A stretch of 64,000 nucleotides of DNA, taken from the NCBI RefSeq assembly GCF_900103215.1, contig NZ_FNGV01000005.1, positions 186,001-250,000 on the forward strand, written 5' to 3'. Under the pieces are notes generated by a model. That model was not told the origin of the DNA. It did no database searches and saw nothing but the letters and a program-made list of their open reading frames with translations. Below are positions 9,639 through 19,256 of the stretch, in pieces (the first letter of the stretch is position 1; each line of letters opens with the position of its first letter). The position numbers were made by a program, and so were the translations under genes. The stretch comes from Kriegella aquimaris (lineage in GTDB: Bacteria; Bacteroidota; Bacteroidia; Flavobacteriales; Flavobacteriaceae).

Positions 9639-9732
9639 TAAATGTGTTGAACTCCAGTGTTTTTGGGGATGCTCATTTTTTGCATGCCCATTAAAGGAAA
9701 ATATTGGTGTAGAGTCAAAGGTATAACGAACA

Positions 9733-10809
9733 TTAAAGATTTCTATTTTTCGCTTCGTCCATATTTTTCACGTACAAGCGGGTATGCGCCAAACTTTCGG
9801 GATAATTCTTCTGCATAAATGAAATTAATTTTTCGCGTACAAGTACGCGTAAATCCCACGCATCTGAAGAATTTCCAGCGCTCATCAGAGCTCTAACCTC
9901 TACAAAACCAGCTTTTGAATCGGTTACCTGAATATTGTTCACTTCGCCATCCCAAAGCTTTGAACCTTTCAAAATATTGGTTAATTCAGCTCGAAGCGCA
10001 TCGAAGGGCACGAGGTAATCGGTGTATAAAAAAACCGTTCCTAAAATATCTGATGAAGTCTTGGTCCAGTTTTGAAAGGGTTTTTCGATAAAATAAGTTG
10101 TTGGTACTACCAACCTCCGCTTATCCCAAATTTTAACGACAACATAAGTTAAGGTGATTTCCTCGATACGGCCCCACTCCCCCTCTACAATAACCACGTC
10201 ATCGAGTTTGATAGGCTGGGCTATGGCAATTTGTATTCCAGCTAGAATGGTTCCGATCATTTTTTGTGCCGAGAATCCAATAATGATTCCCGCTACACCG
10301 GCGGAAGCAAATATGCTTACCCCAATTTCGCGAATACCCTCAAAACTCATTAGAGCAATACCCAACGCAAGAATTACGATTATAAATATGGCTATACGCT
10401 CTAAAATATTGAACTGTGTGGTAATTTTCCTTGCCTTTAAATTATCAGCGGCATGAACGTCGTACTTTTCAATAACTCGGTGTTTGACGATTTTGAGTAT
10501 GTTTAAAATAAGCCATGTGAAAGAAAAAATGAATAAAAGTGTACTGGTTTTTTTGAACCAATAACCATGCTCATCCAGGCCAAAAAGCATTCGGAGGGAT
10601 TGCATTCGAATCAAAAAAGAAAGAAAGATAAAAAGCAGCGGCCGACTTATTTTTTTTACCGCCTTGGCGGGAATCAAATATTTTGGATTCTTGCCATACG
10701 AGCTCAATATTTTGATGACAATAAAGTAAATGATCAAGATGAGAAGAAACGCCCCGCTTAGGTATATCAAAGAAGGGTTGTTCACATTATTAAAAAGAGA
10801 ATCTAGCAT
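9733..10809 (-). CDS. MscS-family mechanosensitive ion channel
   Basis: A 358-residue inner-membrane protein with several N-terminal transmembrane helices (for example about 15-35, 50-68, 85-110, 135-155). The pore helix and beta domain follow: ASAGVAGIIIGFSAQKMIG and the PIKLDDVVIVEGEWGRIEEI segment that marks MscS. Its role is pressure release on osmotic downshift. It is divergent from hemH, with about 170 bp between the two starts. Confidence 0.9.
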   Translation of the reverse strand: MLDSLFNNVNNPSLIYLSGAFLLILIIYFIVIKILSSYGKNPKYLIPAKAVKKISRPLLFIFLSFLIRMQSLRMLFGLDEHGYWFKKTSTLLFIFSFTWLILNILKIVKHRVIEKYDVHAADNLKARKITTQFNILERIAIFIIVILALGIALMSFEGIREIGVSIFASAGVAGIIIGFSAQKMIGTILAGIQIAIAQPIKLDDVVIVEGEWGRIEEITLTYVVVKIWDKRRLVVPTTYFIEKPFQNWTKTSSDILGTVFLYTDYLVPFDALRAELTNILKGSKLWDGEVNNIQVTDSKAGFVEVRALMSAGNSSDAWDLRVLVREKLISFMQKNYPESLAHTRLYVKNMDEAKNRNL

Positions 10810-10951
10810 TTGAAGGCTTTGTTTTGACTTTGTGATACAACTTATAAAAATAGGGGGTTTAAGCTGTTAAATCGGTGTGAAAAATTGTTTTTTTCTATAC
10901 TGCGATTAGAAAGTTATGGATAGTATTGAGATAAACCACGCTCACAAACAC

Positions 10952-10959
10952 TATTTTTG
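10952..10959 (+). promoter_or_regulatory. Candidate -7 element for hemH
   Basis: TATTTTTG fits TAnnTTTG perfectly and ends 21 bp before the hemH ATG. A TTG at 10926-10928 could be the -33 element, 23 bp away, at the long end of the usual spacing. Confidence 0.5.
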
Positions 10960-10980
10960 TGGCTTGAAAAATGAAATGGT

Positions 10981-12012
10981 ATGAAAGGAGTTTTACTAGT
11001 TAATTTGGGCTCGCCCGACAATCCTACACCTAAAGATGTCAAGCCTTACTTAGATGAGTTTTTAATGGACGAGCGAGTTATCGACACTCCTAAATGGCTA
11101 AGGAATATCATTGTTCGTGGTATCATTTTACAAACGCGACCGAAGAAATCGGCGGCCGCATATCAAAAAATATGGTGGGAAGAAGGCTCTCCATTAATTG
11201 TGATTTCGGAACGTTTTGCGGCGAAGGTCCGTGGGGAGACGAAAATGCCGGTAGCTTTGGGTATGCGTTATGGAAGCATGTCGATTAAAAATGCTTTGGT
11301 AGAACTTGAGGCGAAAGGTGTTGATGAGGTGCTTTTGGTTCCATTATACCCACACTATGCGATGTCATCTTATGAAACTGTTGTCGTCAAGACAATGGAA
11401 GAGCAGCAAGCACATTTTCCGAAAATGCGTTTGACCACCCTGCCCGCATTTTATAAGAATGAAGGTTATATCGAAGTATTGTCAAAAAGCATAGCCGAGG
11501 GGTTAAAAAATTTCGATTACGACCACATTTTGTTTTCTTATCACGGTATTCCAGAACGACACATTCGAAAATCTGATCCTACTCGTTTTCATTGCAAAAT
11601 CGATGGTCAGTGTTGTAGCACCAATTCTGTTGCGCATAATACCTGTTATCGCCATCAATGTTTTGATACTACCGAGCGTGTAAAAGCATATTTAGGGTTG
11701 CCAGATGAAAAGGTGAGCAATTCGTTTCAATCGCGGTTGCCCAACGACCCATGGTTAAAACCGTATACCGATTTTGAATTCGAGCGGTTTCCTAAGGAAG
11801 GGAAAAAAAAATTAGCGGTCATAACTCCCGCCTTTGTATCAGATTGCCTTGAAACTTTGGAGGAAATTGCAATGGAAGGCAAGCACCAGTTTCAGGATGC
11901 AGGGGGAGAAGATTACAAGCATATACCTTGTTTAAATGACGACGATGCTTGGGTAAATGTTATGGCTAAATGGGTCAACAACTGGGAAACCACAGGAGAA
12001 CTACCTTCTTAG
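10981..12012 (+). CDS. hemH: Ferrochelatase
   Basis: A 343-residue ferrochelatase that inserts ferrous iron into protoporphyrin IX. Diagnostic segments are the start GVLLVNLGSPDNPTPKDVKP, the region LVPLYPHYAMSSYETV, and SYHGIPERHI near residue 185 with the metal-handling histidine. A cysteine-rich stretch follows (DGQCC, then CYRHQC). NSFQSR and PAFVSDCLETLEEI match the C-terminal half. A MATE transporter follows 23 bp downstream, so the two are probably co-transcribed. Confidence 0.96.
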   Translation: MKGVLLVNLGSPDNPTPKDVKPYLDEFLMDERVIDTPKWLRNIIVRGIILQTRPKKSAAAYQKIWWEEGSPLIVISERFAAKVRGETKMPVALGMRYGSMSIKNALVELEAKGVDEVLLVPLYPHYAMSSYETVVVKTMEEQQAHFPKMRLTTLPAFYKNEGYIEVLSKSIAEGLKNFDYDHILFSYHGIPERHIRKSDPTRFHCKIDGQCCSTNSVAHNTCYRHQCFDTTERVKAYLGLPDEKVSNSFQSRLPNDPWLKPYTDFEFERFPKEGKKKLAVITPAFVSDCLETLEEIAMEGKHQFQDAGGEDYKHIPCLNDDDAWVNVMAKWVNNWETTGELPS

Positions 12013-12035
12013 TATTAAGTAGCAATGAATAATAA

Positions 12036-13424
12036 ATGGCAAAAGTATCTACAGAGGAATTAGGTTCAGAGCCCATAGGTAAATTGCTGGTAAGGCAGTC
12101 GGTACCGGCAGCAATAGGAATTTTAGTAATGTCGCTCAATGTTTTGGTCGACTCTATTTTTGTAGGCAATTGGATCGGGTCTATTGCTATTGCCGCTATC
12201 AATGTGGTTTTGCCGGTTTCTTTTTTTATTGGCGCATTGGGTATGGCTATTGGTATCGGTGGGTCGAGTATAATTTCTCGGGCATTGGGTGCCGGCAATA
12301 AGGATAAGGCGTTAAAAACGTTTGGCAACCAGATTACTTTAACGCTTTTGGCGACCATTTCAATGGTCGCATTGGGTTTGTTTTATGTGGATACCCTGAT
12401 TCCTGCCTTTGGAGGTAAAGGAGCCATTTTCGACCCGGCGAAGATTTATTATACCATAGTGCTTTATGGTGTTCCTTTTTTGGCCATTTGTATGATGGGC
12501 AATACAGTTATAAGAGCTGAGGGGAAACCAAAGTTTGCCATGATAGCCATGATCATACCTTCGGTGGGTAATCTAGTTATGGATTACCTATTCATCTACA
12601 TTTTTGATTGGGGTATGACTGGTGCAGCATGGGCGACCACCGTGGGTTATGTATTGTGCTTTGGCTATATTCTATATTTCTTTCTCTCCAGGGATTCAGA
12701 ACTAAAAATAAATTTCTCTCATTTCGGACTTAACAAAGGCATCTTAAAGGAAATCAGTTCGCTAGGTTTTGTAACACTATCGAGGCAGGCTGTTACCAGT
12801 GTGGTCTATTTGTTAATGAATAATATTCTTTTTGGTTTAGGGGGTGAGGCCATGGTAGCGGTTTATGCCATTATCGGCCGTATGTTGATGTTTGCTCTAT
12901 TCCCAGTTTTTGGGGTCACTCAAGGTTTTTTGCCTATTGCAGGGTTCAATTATGGAGCTAAAAAGTACAATAGAGTACGTGAATCGATAAATACAGCTAT
13001 TAAGTATGCCGCTCTTATGGCAACCATAGTGTTTATTGGTTTAATGATTTTTCCGGCGGAAATAGCTGCGTTGTTTTTAAGCGATAAGCCGGGACTGTCA
13101 GCAGTCGAACTTGCGACGAATAGATATGTTTTAGAACATACACCTTCAGCTATGCGATGGGTTTTTGCGGCAACCCCGATAGTTGCATTGCAATTAATAG
13201 GGGCAGCTTATTTTCAGGCCATAGGTAAGGCGGTTCCTGCGCTTCTTTTAACTTTAACACGTCAGGGCTTCTTTTTTATACCACTCATTTTAATTCTTCC
13301 AATTTATTTTAAAGAACTCGGGGTGTGGATTTCCTTTCCCATCGCTGACGTTCTTGCCACTTTGGTTACGGGATATTTTTTACGTAAGGAGATAAAGGCC
13401 ACCCTTTTGAATACTACTTCTTAA
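12036..13424 (+). CDS. MATE-family multidrug/metabolite efflux transporter
   Basis: A 462-residue integral membrane protein with about 12 transmembrane helices in two MatE repeats. Typical segments are GKLLVRQSVPAAIGILVMS, NVLVDSIFVGNWIG and FGVTQGFLPIAGFNYGAKKY. It exchanges Na+ or H+ for organic substrates. The 23-bp spacing from hemH suggests one operon, so export of a porphyrin or haem-related compound can be imagined, but the substrate cannot be read from sequence. Confidence 0.92.
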   Translation: MAKVSTEELGSEPIGKLLVRQSVPAAIGILVMSLNVLVDSIFVGNWIGSIAIAAINVVLPVSFFIGALGMAIGIGGSSIISRALGAGNKDKALKTFGNQITLTLLATISMVALGLFYVDTLIPAFGGKGAIFDPAKIYYTIVLYGVPFLAICMMGNTVIRAEGKPKFAMIAMIIPSVGNLVMDYLFIYIFDWGMTGAAWATTVGYVLCFGYILYFFLSRDSELKINFSHFGLNKGILKEISSLGFVTLSRQAVTSVVYLLMNNILFGLGGEAMVAVYAIIGRMLMFALFPVFGVTQGFLPIAGFNYGAKKYNRVRESINTAIKYAALMATIVFIGLMIFPAEIAALFLSDKPGLSAVELATNRYVLEHTPSAMRWVFAATPIVALQLIGAAYFQAIGKAVPALLLTLTRQGFFFIPLILILPIYFKELGVWISFPIADVLATLVTGYFLRKEIKATLLNTTS

Positions 13425-13554
13425 GCATAAAATTATCGTATACGATTATAGTAGTGTCATTTTAGGGCTGTCCTTACATTAATGTAATTCTTTATAAGCA
13501 CTTGTTTTGCTATGATTTTGGCTTATATAAAGCTGGACTTCACGGCGGTTACAG

Positions 13555-14367
13555 TTATTTTAAGACGGTACTTTCGTAATTTTCTCGAACCAAATTTTCT
13601 CCATATTTCCGTTCCAATCGCCTAACAGTAAAATGTGCTTGAGCCATATTTTGAAAATGATTAATAAAAGCTAGATTGATGGCAGCGCCACCTGCTGCAC
13701 CTATAAGAGGTATAGCCTGAGCAACAAATTTTTCTGATACCTGCACACTAAAACGCGATGCTATAACGCTTATTAAACGTAAAAGCGGATTACTACTTCC
13801 TTTCAACATTCCTTCCACTAATTTGGAAGAGGCTCCTTTCACTGCAGTATTCAAGGCAATTCGGGTTGCATAGTATCCTGTTTCAAGACCATCATCATGT
13901 TTTGATTTACCTCCTAGGGCAAAAACCTGTAGACATGCCAATTGTGTATCAAATTCCGTAAGATTTTCACCTTCGCTACGTGCAATATCCATAATCGACC
14001 GCATCATAAACTTTGTAGCTACCGTTAGGTCTACTGCAAAAGCAGCAGCTCCCAAAGCGCCTCCGACCGCTCCGGATGAGGTAACCAATGCTTTATAGGC
14101 CTTATTCCATGGCGCTGAATTACTTGTACGCTTCTGTCGCATAGTTATCAAATTCGACTTTACCACCGTATGAAGCACTTTGTGCGTAACCTGTTGTAAC
14201 CATTGCTGCTGCTTTTGGGGTAACATATCAATGCGATTTTCGATTAGTGTACCGACTTTGTTCAGACCTTGCATGGCCAATCCGATGCGTTCCATTTTCA
14301 GTTTCGCTTGCTGTAAGGCCAGCAGGTCTTCAGAACTCAAGGTATTTTGTGAGGTGGTAGATATCAT
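13555..14367 (-). CDS. EcsC family protein
   Basis: Matches the EcsC family over most of its length: AAAFAVDLTVATKFMMRSIM followed by DIARSEGENL, LEVFALGG-type segment LQVFALGGKSKH, and IPLIGAAGGAAINLAFINHF. Two or three glycine/alanine-rich hydrophobic helices suggest membrane association. Cellular role unknown. The frame can start at 14409, but the extra 14 residues are unlike the family, so I start at MISTTSQ (14367). Convergent with the MATE gene across a 130-bp spacer that holds two short palindromes but no clear terminator. Confidence 0.8.
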   Translation of the reverse strand: MISTTSQNTLSSEDLLALQQAKLKMERIGLAMQGLNKVGTLIENRIDMLPQKQQQWLQQVTHKVLHTVVKSNLITMRQKRTSNSAPWNKAYKALVTSSGAVGGALGAAAFAVDLTVATKFMMRSIMDIARSEGENLTEFDTQLACLQVFALGGKSKHDDGLETGYYATRIALNTAVKGASSKLVEGMLKGSSNPLLRLISVIASRFSVQVSEKFVAQAIPLIGAAGGAAINLAFINHFQNMAQAHFTVRRLERKYGENLVRENYESTVLK

Positions 14368-14445
14368 TGGACTTGGAGTTATATAGTTTAGTATAAAGAT
14401 AGTCTCCAATAATTATACCGTATTCGGAAGTATGAACCAATACAC

Positions 14446-15369
14446 TTAAAGAGATTTTAAATGGGTGTACATTTTCTCTCGACCTTTTGCATCTGGTAAA
14501 GACCCTAGTCCTGCGCCCATGTTGTCAATGGCATGATGCGGTTTTGAAGTGCCAGGAATCACGCAATTGACCGCCTCATGGGAAACAATGAATTTTAAAA
14601 AATACTGTGCCCAACTATTAATTTCATAGGCCTTACACCAATCGGGAAGGTTTTTCCCCTTTACTAGACCAAAAAGTCGACCACTTTCGTAGGGTTGATT
14701 GATGATGGTGGCCGTTTTATTTCGTTGACAAGTTTCAAAAAGTGACTTCTCTGCATTTCGCGAACGAATCGAATAATTAAACTGTACAAAGTCTGGTTTT
14801 TCCTGAAGAATGATTTTTTCCAAAGTTTCATGGGCGGAATCCAAGTAATGGGTGAGGCCCCAGTATCTAATCTTACCTTCTTCTTTCCATTTTTTTAGTG
14901 TTTTTACGTGGGTCTGCCAGTCGACGAGGTTGTGTATTTGCATCAAATCCATTGTAGTTCGTTGCATTTTTTTGAAGGAAGCGTTCATTTGGTCTATTCC
15001 TGCCGCCCTTCCCGATGTCCACACTTTGGTGGCATAGAAAAATGAACTTTCAAATTCTGGATCATGGGTCAGGTTGCCTACCACAGCCTCTGAACTGCCA
15101 TACATTGGAGAAGAATCGATGACTTTGCCCCCAAACTTTTTCATTTCATCCAGCACTTGTCTTAAAATCACCAAGTCTTTGGCGGAATCGCCGACATCAA
15201 AGGTTTGCCATGTGCCTACCCCTATAATCGGGAGCTGTTCGCCTGAGCTTGGAATACTACGTGTACTCATTTTTTGTGTTTTGGAAAAACTGACAAGAGT
15301 TGGTGAAGCCGCTAAACCTAAACTACCTAGTCCGTACATTTTCAATATTTCCCTTCTTGATAGTGTCAT
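14446..15369 (-). CDS. Aldo/keto reductase with Tat-type signal
   Basis: A 307-residue NADPH-dependent oxidoreductase fold. The N-terminus carries a twin-arginine-like signal (SRREILKMYGLGSLGLAASP), so it is probably exported folded. Catalytic residues are visible: Asp and Tyr in DSSPMYGSSEAVVG, Lys in FYATKVW and His in LMQIHNLVDW. Known family chemistry is carbonyl/alcohol interconversion. The substrate is unknown. Transcribed away from the sulfatase gene. Confidence 0.86.
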   Translation of the reverse strand: MTLSRREILKMYGLGSLGLAASPTLVSFSKTQKMSTRSIPSSGEQLPIIGVGTWQTFDVGDSAKDLVILRQVLDEMKKFGGKVIDSSPMYGSSEAVVGNLTHDPEFESSFFYATKVWTSGRAAGIDQMNASFKKMQRTTMDLMQIHNLVDWQTHVKTLKKWKEEGKIRYWGLTHYLDSAHETLEKIILQEKPDFVQFNYSIRSRNAEKSLFETCQRNKTATIINQPYESGRLFGLVKGKNLPDWCKAYEINSWAQYFLKFIVSHEAVNCVIPGTSKPHHAIDNMGAGLGSLPDAKGREKMYTHLKSL

Positions 15370-15599
15370 GATGCCGCCTTTACTAAATTTTCCTTTAAAT
15401 TAAGATTTTAATGCAATACAAGGTGTTAAAATTGGAAAGTGCGGCATCTTTTCCAAGAAGCTGGCATCTAGGTTATACTCGCTTCACATTTGTTTGTCCA
15501 TGGCATATGTTTGATTTGTCAAGCGATTTCCGATTCCATCTTTTTTGTTACATTTAAAGGCATAGAATTAAGGAAGAACTAAAACCTAAAACTGAAATA

Positions 15600-17354
15600 A
15601 TGTTGACTCGAAAAATGCGCCTGCTATTTGTATCCTTTTTTTTGACAATTTCCGTATTTGTCAATGCCCAAACTAAAAACAGGCCGAATGTAATTCTCAT
15701 TATTGCAGATGACCAAGGATATGGTGATTTGGGAGTTACTGGCAATCCACATATAAAGACTCCGGTTCTTGATAAACTTGCAGCTGAAAGTATTCGATTC
15801 AATAATTTCAATGTCTCCCCGGTGTGTGCACCTACTCGATCTAGTTTGATGACCGGTCGATATTCGTTGCGCACTGGTATGCGCGACACGTACAATGGCG
15901 GGGCGACCATGGCGGGTAGTGAAGCGACCATAGCCGAAGTATTGAAACAGGCGGACTATACCACGGGCATTTTTGGAAAATGGCATTTGGGTGATAATTA
16001 CCCGAGCAGGCCACAAGACCAAGGGTTCGATGAGTCAGTGATTCATCTTTCGGGAGGTATGGGCCAAGTGGGTGATTTTACGACTTATTTTAAAGGTGAT
16101 CGTAGCTATTTTGACCCTGTTCTTTGGCATAACGGACAACAAGAAGCCTATACAGGCTATTGCAGTGATATTTTTACGGATGAGGCCATTGATTTTATAT
16201 CGTCCCATAGCGAAAAACCCTTTTTCTGCTACCTGTCTTTTAATGCGCCCCATACACCGCTTCAGGTGCCCGAAAAATATTATGAGATGTATAAGGGCAT
16301 TGATCCAACTTCTGGCTTTGATGATGGTCGGCCTTTTCCGGAAATGAGTGAGAAAGATAAAGAAGATGCACGAAAAGTATACGCCATGGTGACCAATATT
16401 GATGATAATTTGAAGCGTCTATTTCGGAAGCTAAAAGACTTGAAAATCGAAAAGAATACGATAATCATCTTTATGACGGATAATGGTCCGCAGCAGGCAC
16501 GGTACGTGGCGGGTATGCGGGGGAAGAAGGGAAGCGTCTACCGTGGTGGTACACGAGTCCCCTTTTATTTTAAATATCCTGAACGGTATAAAAAAGATAT
16601 GGATATAGAAACCATGGCGGCCCATATCGATGTTTTGCCCACATTGGCAGAAATCTGTAAAGTACAAGTGCCGCATGATCGCAAAATTGATGGAAAAAGT
16701 TTGGTTCCACTATTAAATGGGTCCGCAGTAGATTGGGCAGAAAGACCATTTTTTTCGTATTGGACACGGAGGTATCCGGAAAAATATAATAATATGTCAC
16801 TACAAAAAGGAGATTACAAACTTGTAGGCCACACTGATTATGATGCTTCTTTTGAAGACTTTGAATTGTTTGATCTTAAATACGACCCTTTTGAACAGCA
16901 CAATATAGTCTCAAAGCAAGGCGAGATAGCTAAAAGTTTAAAAGTGGAACTCGATGAGCAGTATAATGAGCTCATACAATCTGAAAATCTGGTCAATCCG
17001 CAACACATACTTATAGGTACTCCCCATGAAAACCCTATTTTTCTAAATAGAAACGATGCTGATGGTGAGCGCGGTATTTGGGCCCAAGAGGAAATTTTTG
17101 GGAAATGGGCGGTCAATATTACCAAGGGTCGTTATAATATCAAATTCAAATTTGTCAAGCCTTTGAAGGAAGTGGGTCAAATGGTACTCGAAACGGGCCC
17201 CGTAATCAATCAATTCAAAAATGAGGAAACAGGTATTGATGTACTGCAGATGAATGATGTGTATTTACCCAGTATAAAAGGAGACTTAATACCTATTTAC
17301 AATACGAAATCAAAAAAAATACTTCCATTTTGGGTAGAACTAGAAAAATTTTAA
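15600..17354 (+). CDS. Secreted arylsulfatase (S1 family)
   Basis: A 584-residue protein with a signal peptide (to about residue 23, FVNAQ). The formylglycine motif C-x-P-x-R is at Cys76 (SPVCAPTRSSLMTGR). Metal-binding residues lie in LIIADDQGYGDLG and FMTDNGPQ. FGKWHLG and FNAPHTPLQ are typical. It removes sulfate esters and is usually directed at sulfated algal polysaccharides in marine flavobacteria. The C-terminal ~100 residues are an accessory region. Maturation needs a formylglycine-generating enzyme, and none is seen in the window. No SusCD or glycosidase lies beside it, so it is an isolated sulfatase. An ATG at 15615 is an alternative start. Confidence 0.93.
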   Translation: MLTRKMRLLFVSFFLTISVFVNAQTKNRPNVILIIADDQGYGDLGVTGNPHIKTPVLDKLAAESIRFNNFNVSPVCAPTRSSLMTGRYSLRTGMRDTYNGGATMAGSEATIAEVLKQADYTTGIFGKWHLGDNYPSRPQDQGFDESVIHLSGGMGQVGDFTTYFKGDRSYFDPVLWHNGQQEAYTGYCSDIFTDEAIDFISSHSEKPFFCYLSFNAPHTPLQVPEKYYEMYKGIDPTSGFDDGRPFPEMSEKDKEDARKVYAMVTNIDDNLKRLFRKLKDLKIEKNTIIIFMTDNGPQQARYVAGMRGKKGSVYRGGTRVPFYFKYPERYKKDMDIETMAAHIDVLPTLAEICKVQVPHDRKIDGKSLVPLLNGSAVDWAERPFFSYWTRRYPEKYNNMSLQKGDYKLVGHTDYDASFEDFELFDLKYDPFEQHNIVSKQGEIAKSLKVELDEQYNELIQSENLVNPQHILIGTPHENPIFLNRNDADGERGIWAQEEIFGKWAVNITKGRYNIKFKFVKPLKEVGQMVLETGPVINQFKNEETGIDVLQMNDVYLPSIKGDLIPIYNTKSKKILPFWVELEKF

Positions 17355-17470
17355 GAAGTTTCTAACTCTTAATTGATTTTGCCAAGGTTGAAATCTGTGA
17401 AAAACCACGAATTCAAGCGTCGAAAACCTCAAAAAATTTCGGGTGAACACCGCTATTAGATAGGGGGCAT

Positions 17471-17502
17471 TTACCCCTTTTTATATGGCTTTTATCCCTT
17501 TT
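17471..17502 (+). repeat. Tandem TTA(C/T)CCCTTTT direct repeat with 21-bp spacing
   Basis: TTACCCCTTTT at 17471 and TTATCCCTTTT at 17492 differ at one position and start exactly 21 bp (two helical turns) apart. That geometry fits a pair of half-sites for a dimeric regulator. It is in the 554-bp gap between the sulfatase and the gene at 17909. A short GGGG/CCCC hairpin with a T run (17462-17482), which could serve as a weak sulfatase terminator, overlaps the first copy. The rest of the gap holds only the 37-codon ORF at 17641. Confidence 0.35.
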
Positions 17503-17640
17503 ATCTACTGTGATTATTATTTAACTAATTGTTTTTCAGGTATTTATGCGTAATCGTTGTTTCCACCTCTTACCATGGTGCCTTCTTTCAGGTGTTTAAT
17601 AGGCTACTTTTAATCTAAGAAATCACTAAAAAATGGTAAA

Positions 17641-17754
17641 ATGGAAACTTCACTCAGCGAAAAAGTAATTTGTAGAATAAACTACTGTCTTATTATGGCC
17701 GTTGCGGTAATTGGCATCATACTAATTTGCATAAGTATTAGTAATGCAGTGTAA
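17641..17754 (+). CDS. Possible 37-aa single-pass membrane peptide
   Basis: ATG to TAA reads 37 residues: a charged start (METSLSEKVICRINY) followed by a hydrophobic stretch of about 20 residues (MAVAVIGIILICISIS). It lies in an otherwise empty gap, after the 21-bp direct repeat. TACTTTTA at 17605-17612 is one base off a -7 box. It is too short for statistical support, and no family is recognised. Confidence 0.3.
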   Translation: METSLSEKVICRINYCLIMAVAVIGIILICISISNAV

Positions 17755-17908
17755 AAGAGATGAATTTGAAATAATAGACACAATTTCTTGTCTAGAATAT
17801 TTCTTCCTATCTTTAAAGTAAAGGTGTTGCCCAGATAATTATGTATAACAACTTTTACAGTTTTCTTCCCCCGTTTGAACATATTTCTAAACTTCTAACA
17901 CATATATT

Positions 17909-18421
17909 ATGAATGAAAAGAGAAACCGCCCATGGGTGTTTTGGGTATCAATTGCCCTCAATGTTATACTACTACTTTACATGCTTTTTTGGGGTAAGAG
18001 TTCATCAATTGCCACGGATCCTGAAAAAGCTATTAATGACCAATTAATCAGCATTTCTCAATCCGATTCATTGAGTAGCGAGTATGTGAAAACCCGGTAT
18101 AGTCTTATTAACGAGAGCTTGGGATACGATGATGACCGTAATTTTTGGTTTTCAATGAACACCTTGGAAAATTACATTGCCTATGTTAAAAAAGAATCAG
18201 AGAAAAATGGATATACAAATTTAGGTCTTCGCATTTACAATGCGGCCTATCCCAAACGGGCTGATAAAACATGGCCAAAACCTGGATATGCTACGGTTGT
18301 AATAGTTCCGACATTTGAGGAAGAACATCCTGAACGTTCAGGCTTTGTGCCTATGCCACCTCCACCGCCAACAGACGCAGCGAATATTAAGAGATTGAAT
18401 TATGCACACGGGGGAAACTAG
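17909..18421 (+). CDS. Hypothetical protein with N-terminal membrane anchor
   Basis: 170 residues. One transmembrane helix (about residues 9-28, WVFWVSIALNVILLLYMLF) precedes a soluble domain of about 135 residues with a run of prolines (MPPPPPTD) near the C-terminus. I do not recognise a family. The domain is probably periplasmic, given the charged N-terminus MNEKRNR. It precedes the membrane-protein/histidine kinase/response regulator genes in the same direction but is separated by about 200 bp and an inverted repeat. Confidence 0.65.
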   Translation: MNEKRNRPWVFWVSIALNVILLLYMLFWGKSSSIATDPEKAINDQLISISQSDSLSSEYVKTRYSLINESLGYDDDRNFWFSMNTLENYIAYVKKESEKNGYTNLGLRIYNAAYPKRADKTWPKPGYATVVIVPTFEEEHPERSGFVPMPPPPPTDAANIKRLNYAHGGN

Positions 18422-18429
18422 AAATCGGT

Positions 18430-18476
18430 GACATCTGTAAAGGCTAATTTTATAAATTACCGCCGATACAGATGTC
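18430..18476. repeat. Inverted repeat after the 17909 gene
   Basis: GACATCTGTA (18430-18439) pairs perfectly with TACAGATGTC (18467-18476) across a 27-nt loop. There is no T run, so it is not a classic terminator. It could be an RNA hairpin or an operator upstream of the two-component operon. Confidence 0.35.
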
Positions 18477-18617
18477 TGTTTATATTGGTGTAACCATCAT
18501 TAAATCGATGAACATCAATTAAATAGCACAATTTTATTGCGTGTTAATTTATTTAAGTGCCACGATAACCGAAGTGCTATTTTGAAAAAGGGACAACATT
18601 TCTAATGCGTAGTTCAT

Positions 18618-19256
18618 ATGTCAATAAACCATTTGTTTTTAATTACATTTCTAGAGTTGGTAACGGCTATGATTGCCACAGTCCTATTTAAGAAATATGT
18701 AGCTTCTAAAGAGAAGTATTTTCTATATTTTCTATGGTTTACACTAATATTTGAAATTATTGGTGCGATAATGCGCTATGTATTTGAATGGAAAACTATC
18801 GGGTACTATAACTTTTATATTTTGATTAGTTTTCTATTCTATTATTATTGGTATTATACCATAATACAAAACAAATCCATTAAGAACATAATCTTAATTT
18901 TTAGTGTGCTCTTCTTGGGGGTAGCACTTTATAATCTCTTTTTTCAAAGTTGGTTTGAGTATCACCAATATACCTTTGTTGTAGGGGCATTGCTTACATT
19001 GATTTGTACCATTTTCCACTTTTGGCAACTGCTGCATAGTGACGAGATTCTAGAGGTAAAGTATAAATTAAGTTTTTGGATCTCTACAGGCTTATTATTA
19101 TTCAACATAGGCATGGTGCCTTTTATGTTACTTTCACACCATCTAAATTTAAAAGGTGACAGTTATTATTTAATTCTTATCACATTAAATGTTATTTTGT
19201 ATGGTTGTTATATAATCGGTTTTCTATGGACGAAGGAGAAGTACAATCGTTTCTAA
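18618..19256 (+). CDS. Hypothetical multi-pass membrane protein, putative sensor partner
   Basis: 212 residues, nearly all hydrophobic, with about seven predicted transmembrane helices (for example FLITFLELVTAMIATVLF, ILISFLFYYYWYYTIIQ, LILITLNVILYGCYIIGFLW). No family recognised. Its 3' end overlaps the ATG of the histidine kinase gene by about 31 bp, so the two are translationally coupled. Such a partner is likely the sensory or membrane module for the small kinase that follows. That role is inference. Confidence 0.75.
   Translation: MSINHLFLITFLELVTAMIATVLFKKYVASKEKYFLYFLWFTLIFEIIGAIMRYVFEWKTIGYYNFYILISFLFYYYWYYTIIQNKSIKNIILIFSVLFLGVALYNLFFQSWFEYHQYTFVVGALLTLICTIFHFWQLLHSDEILEVKYKLSFWISTGLLLFNIGMVPFMLLSHHLNLKGDSYYLILITLNVILYGCYIIGFLWTKEKYNRF

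Noticed and set aside
13435-13487. Two palindromes, ATCGTATACGAT and TTACATTAATGTAA, between the convergent MATE and EcsC genes
   Set aside because: There is no promoter to regulate in a convergent spacer and neither has a T run, so no function can be supported.
15547-15553. Single GTTACAT upstream of the sulfatase, and another at 36196
   Set aside because: No second copy 21 bp away and no matching -7 spacing, so chance is enough for a 7-mer in 64 kb.
18468-18477. ACAGATGTCT repeated at 56174-56183 between nrdB and nrdA
   Set aside because: A single 10-mer match in unrelated contexts, expected by chance.
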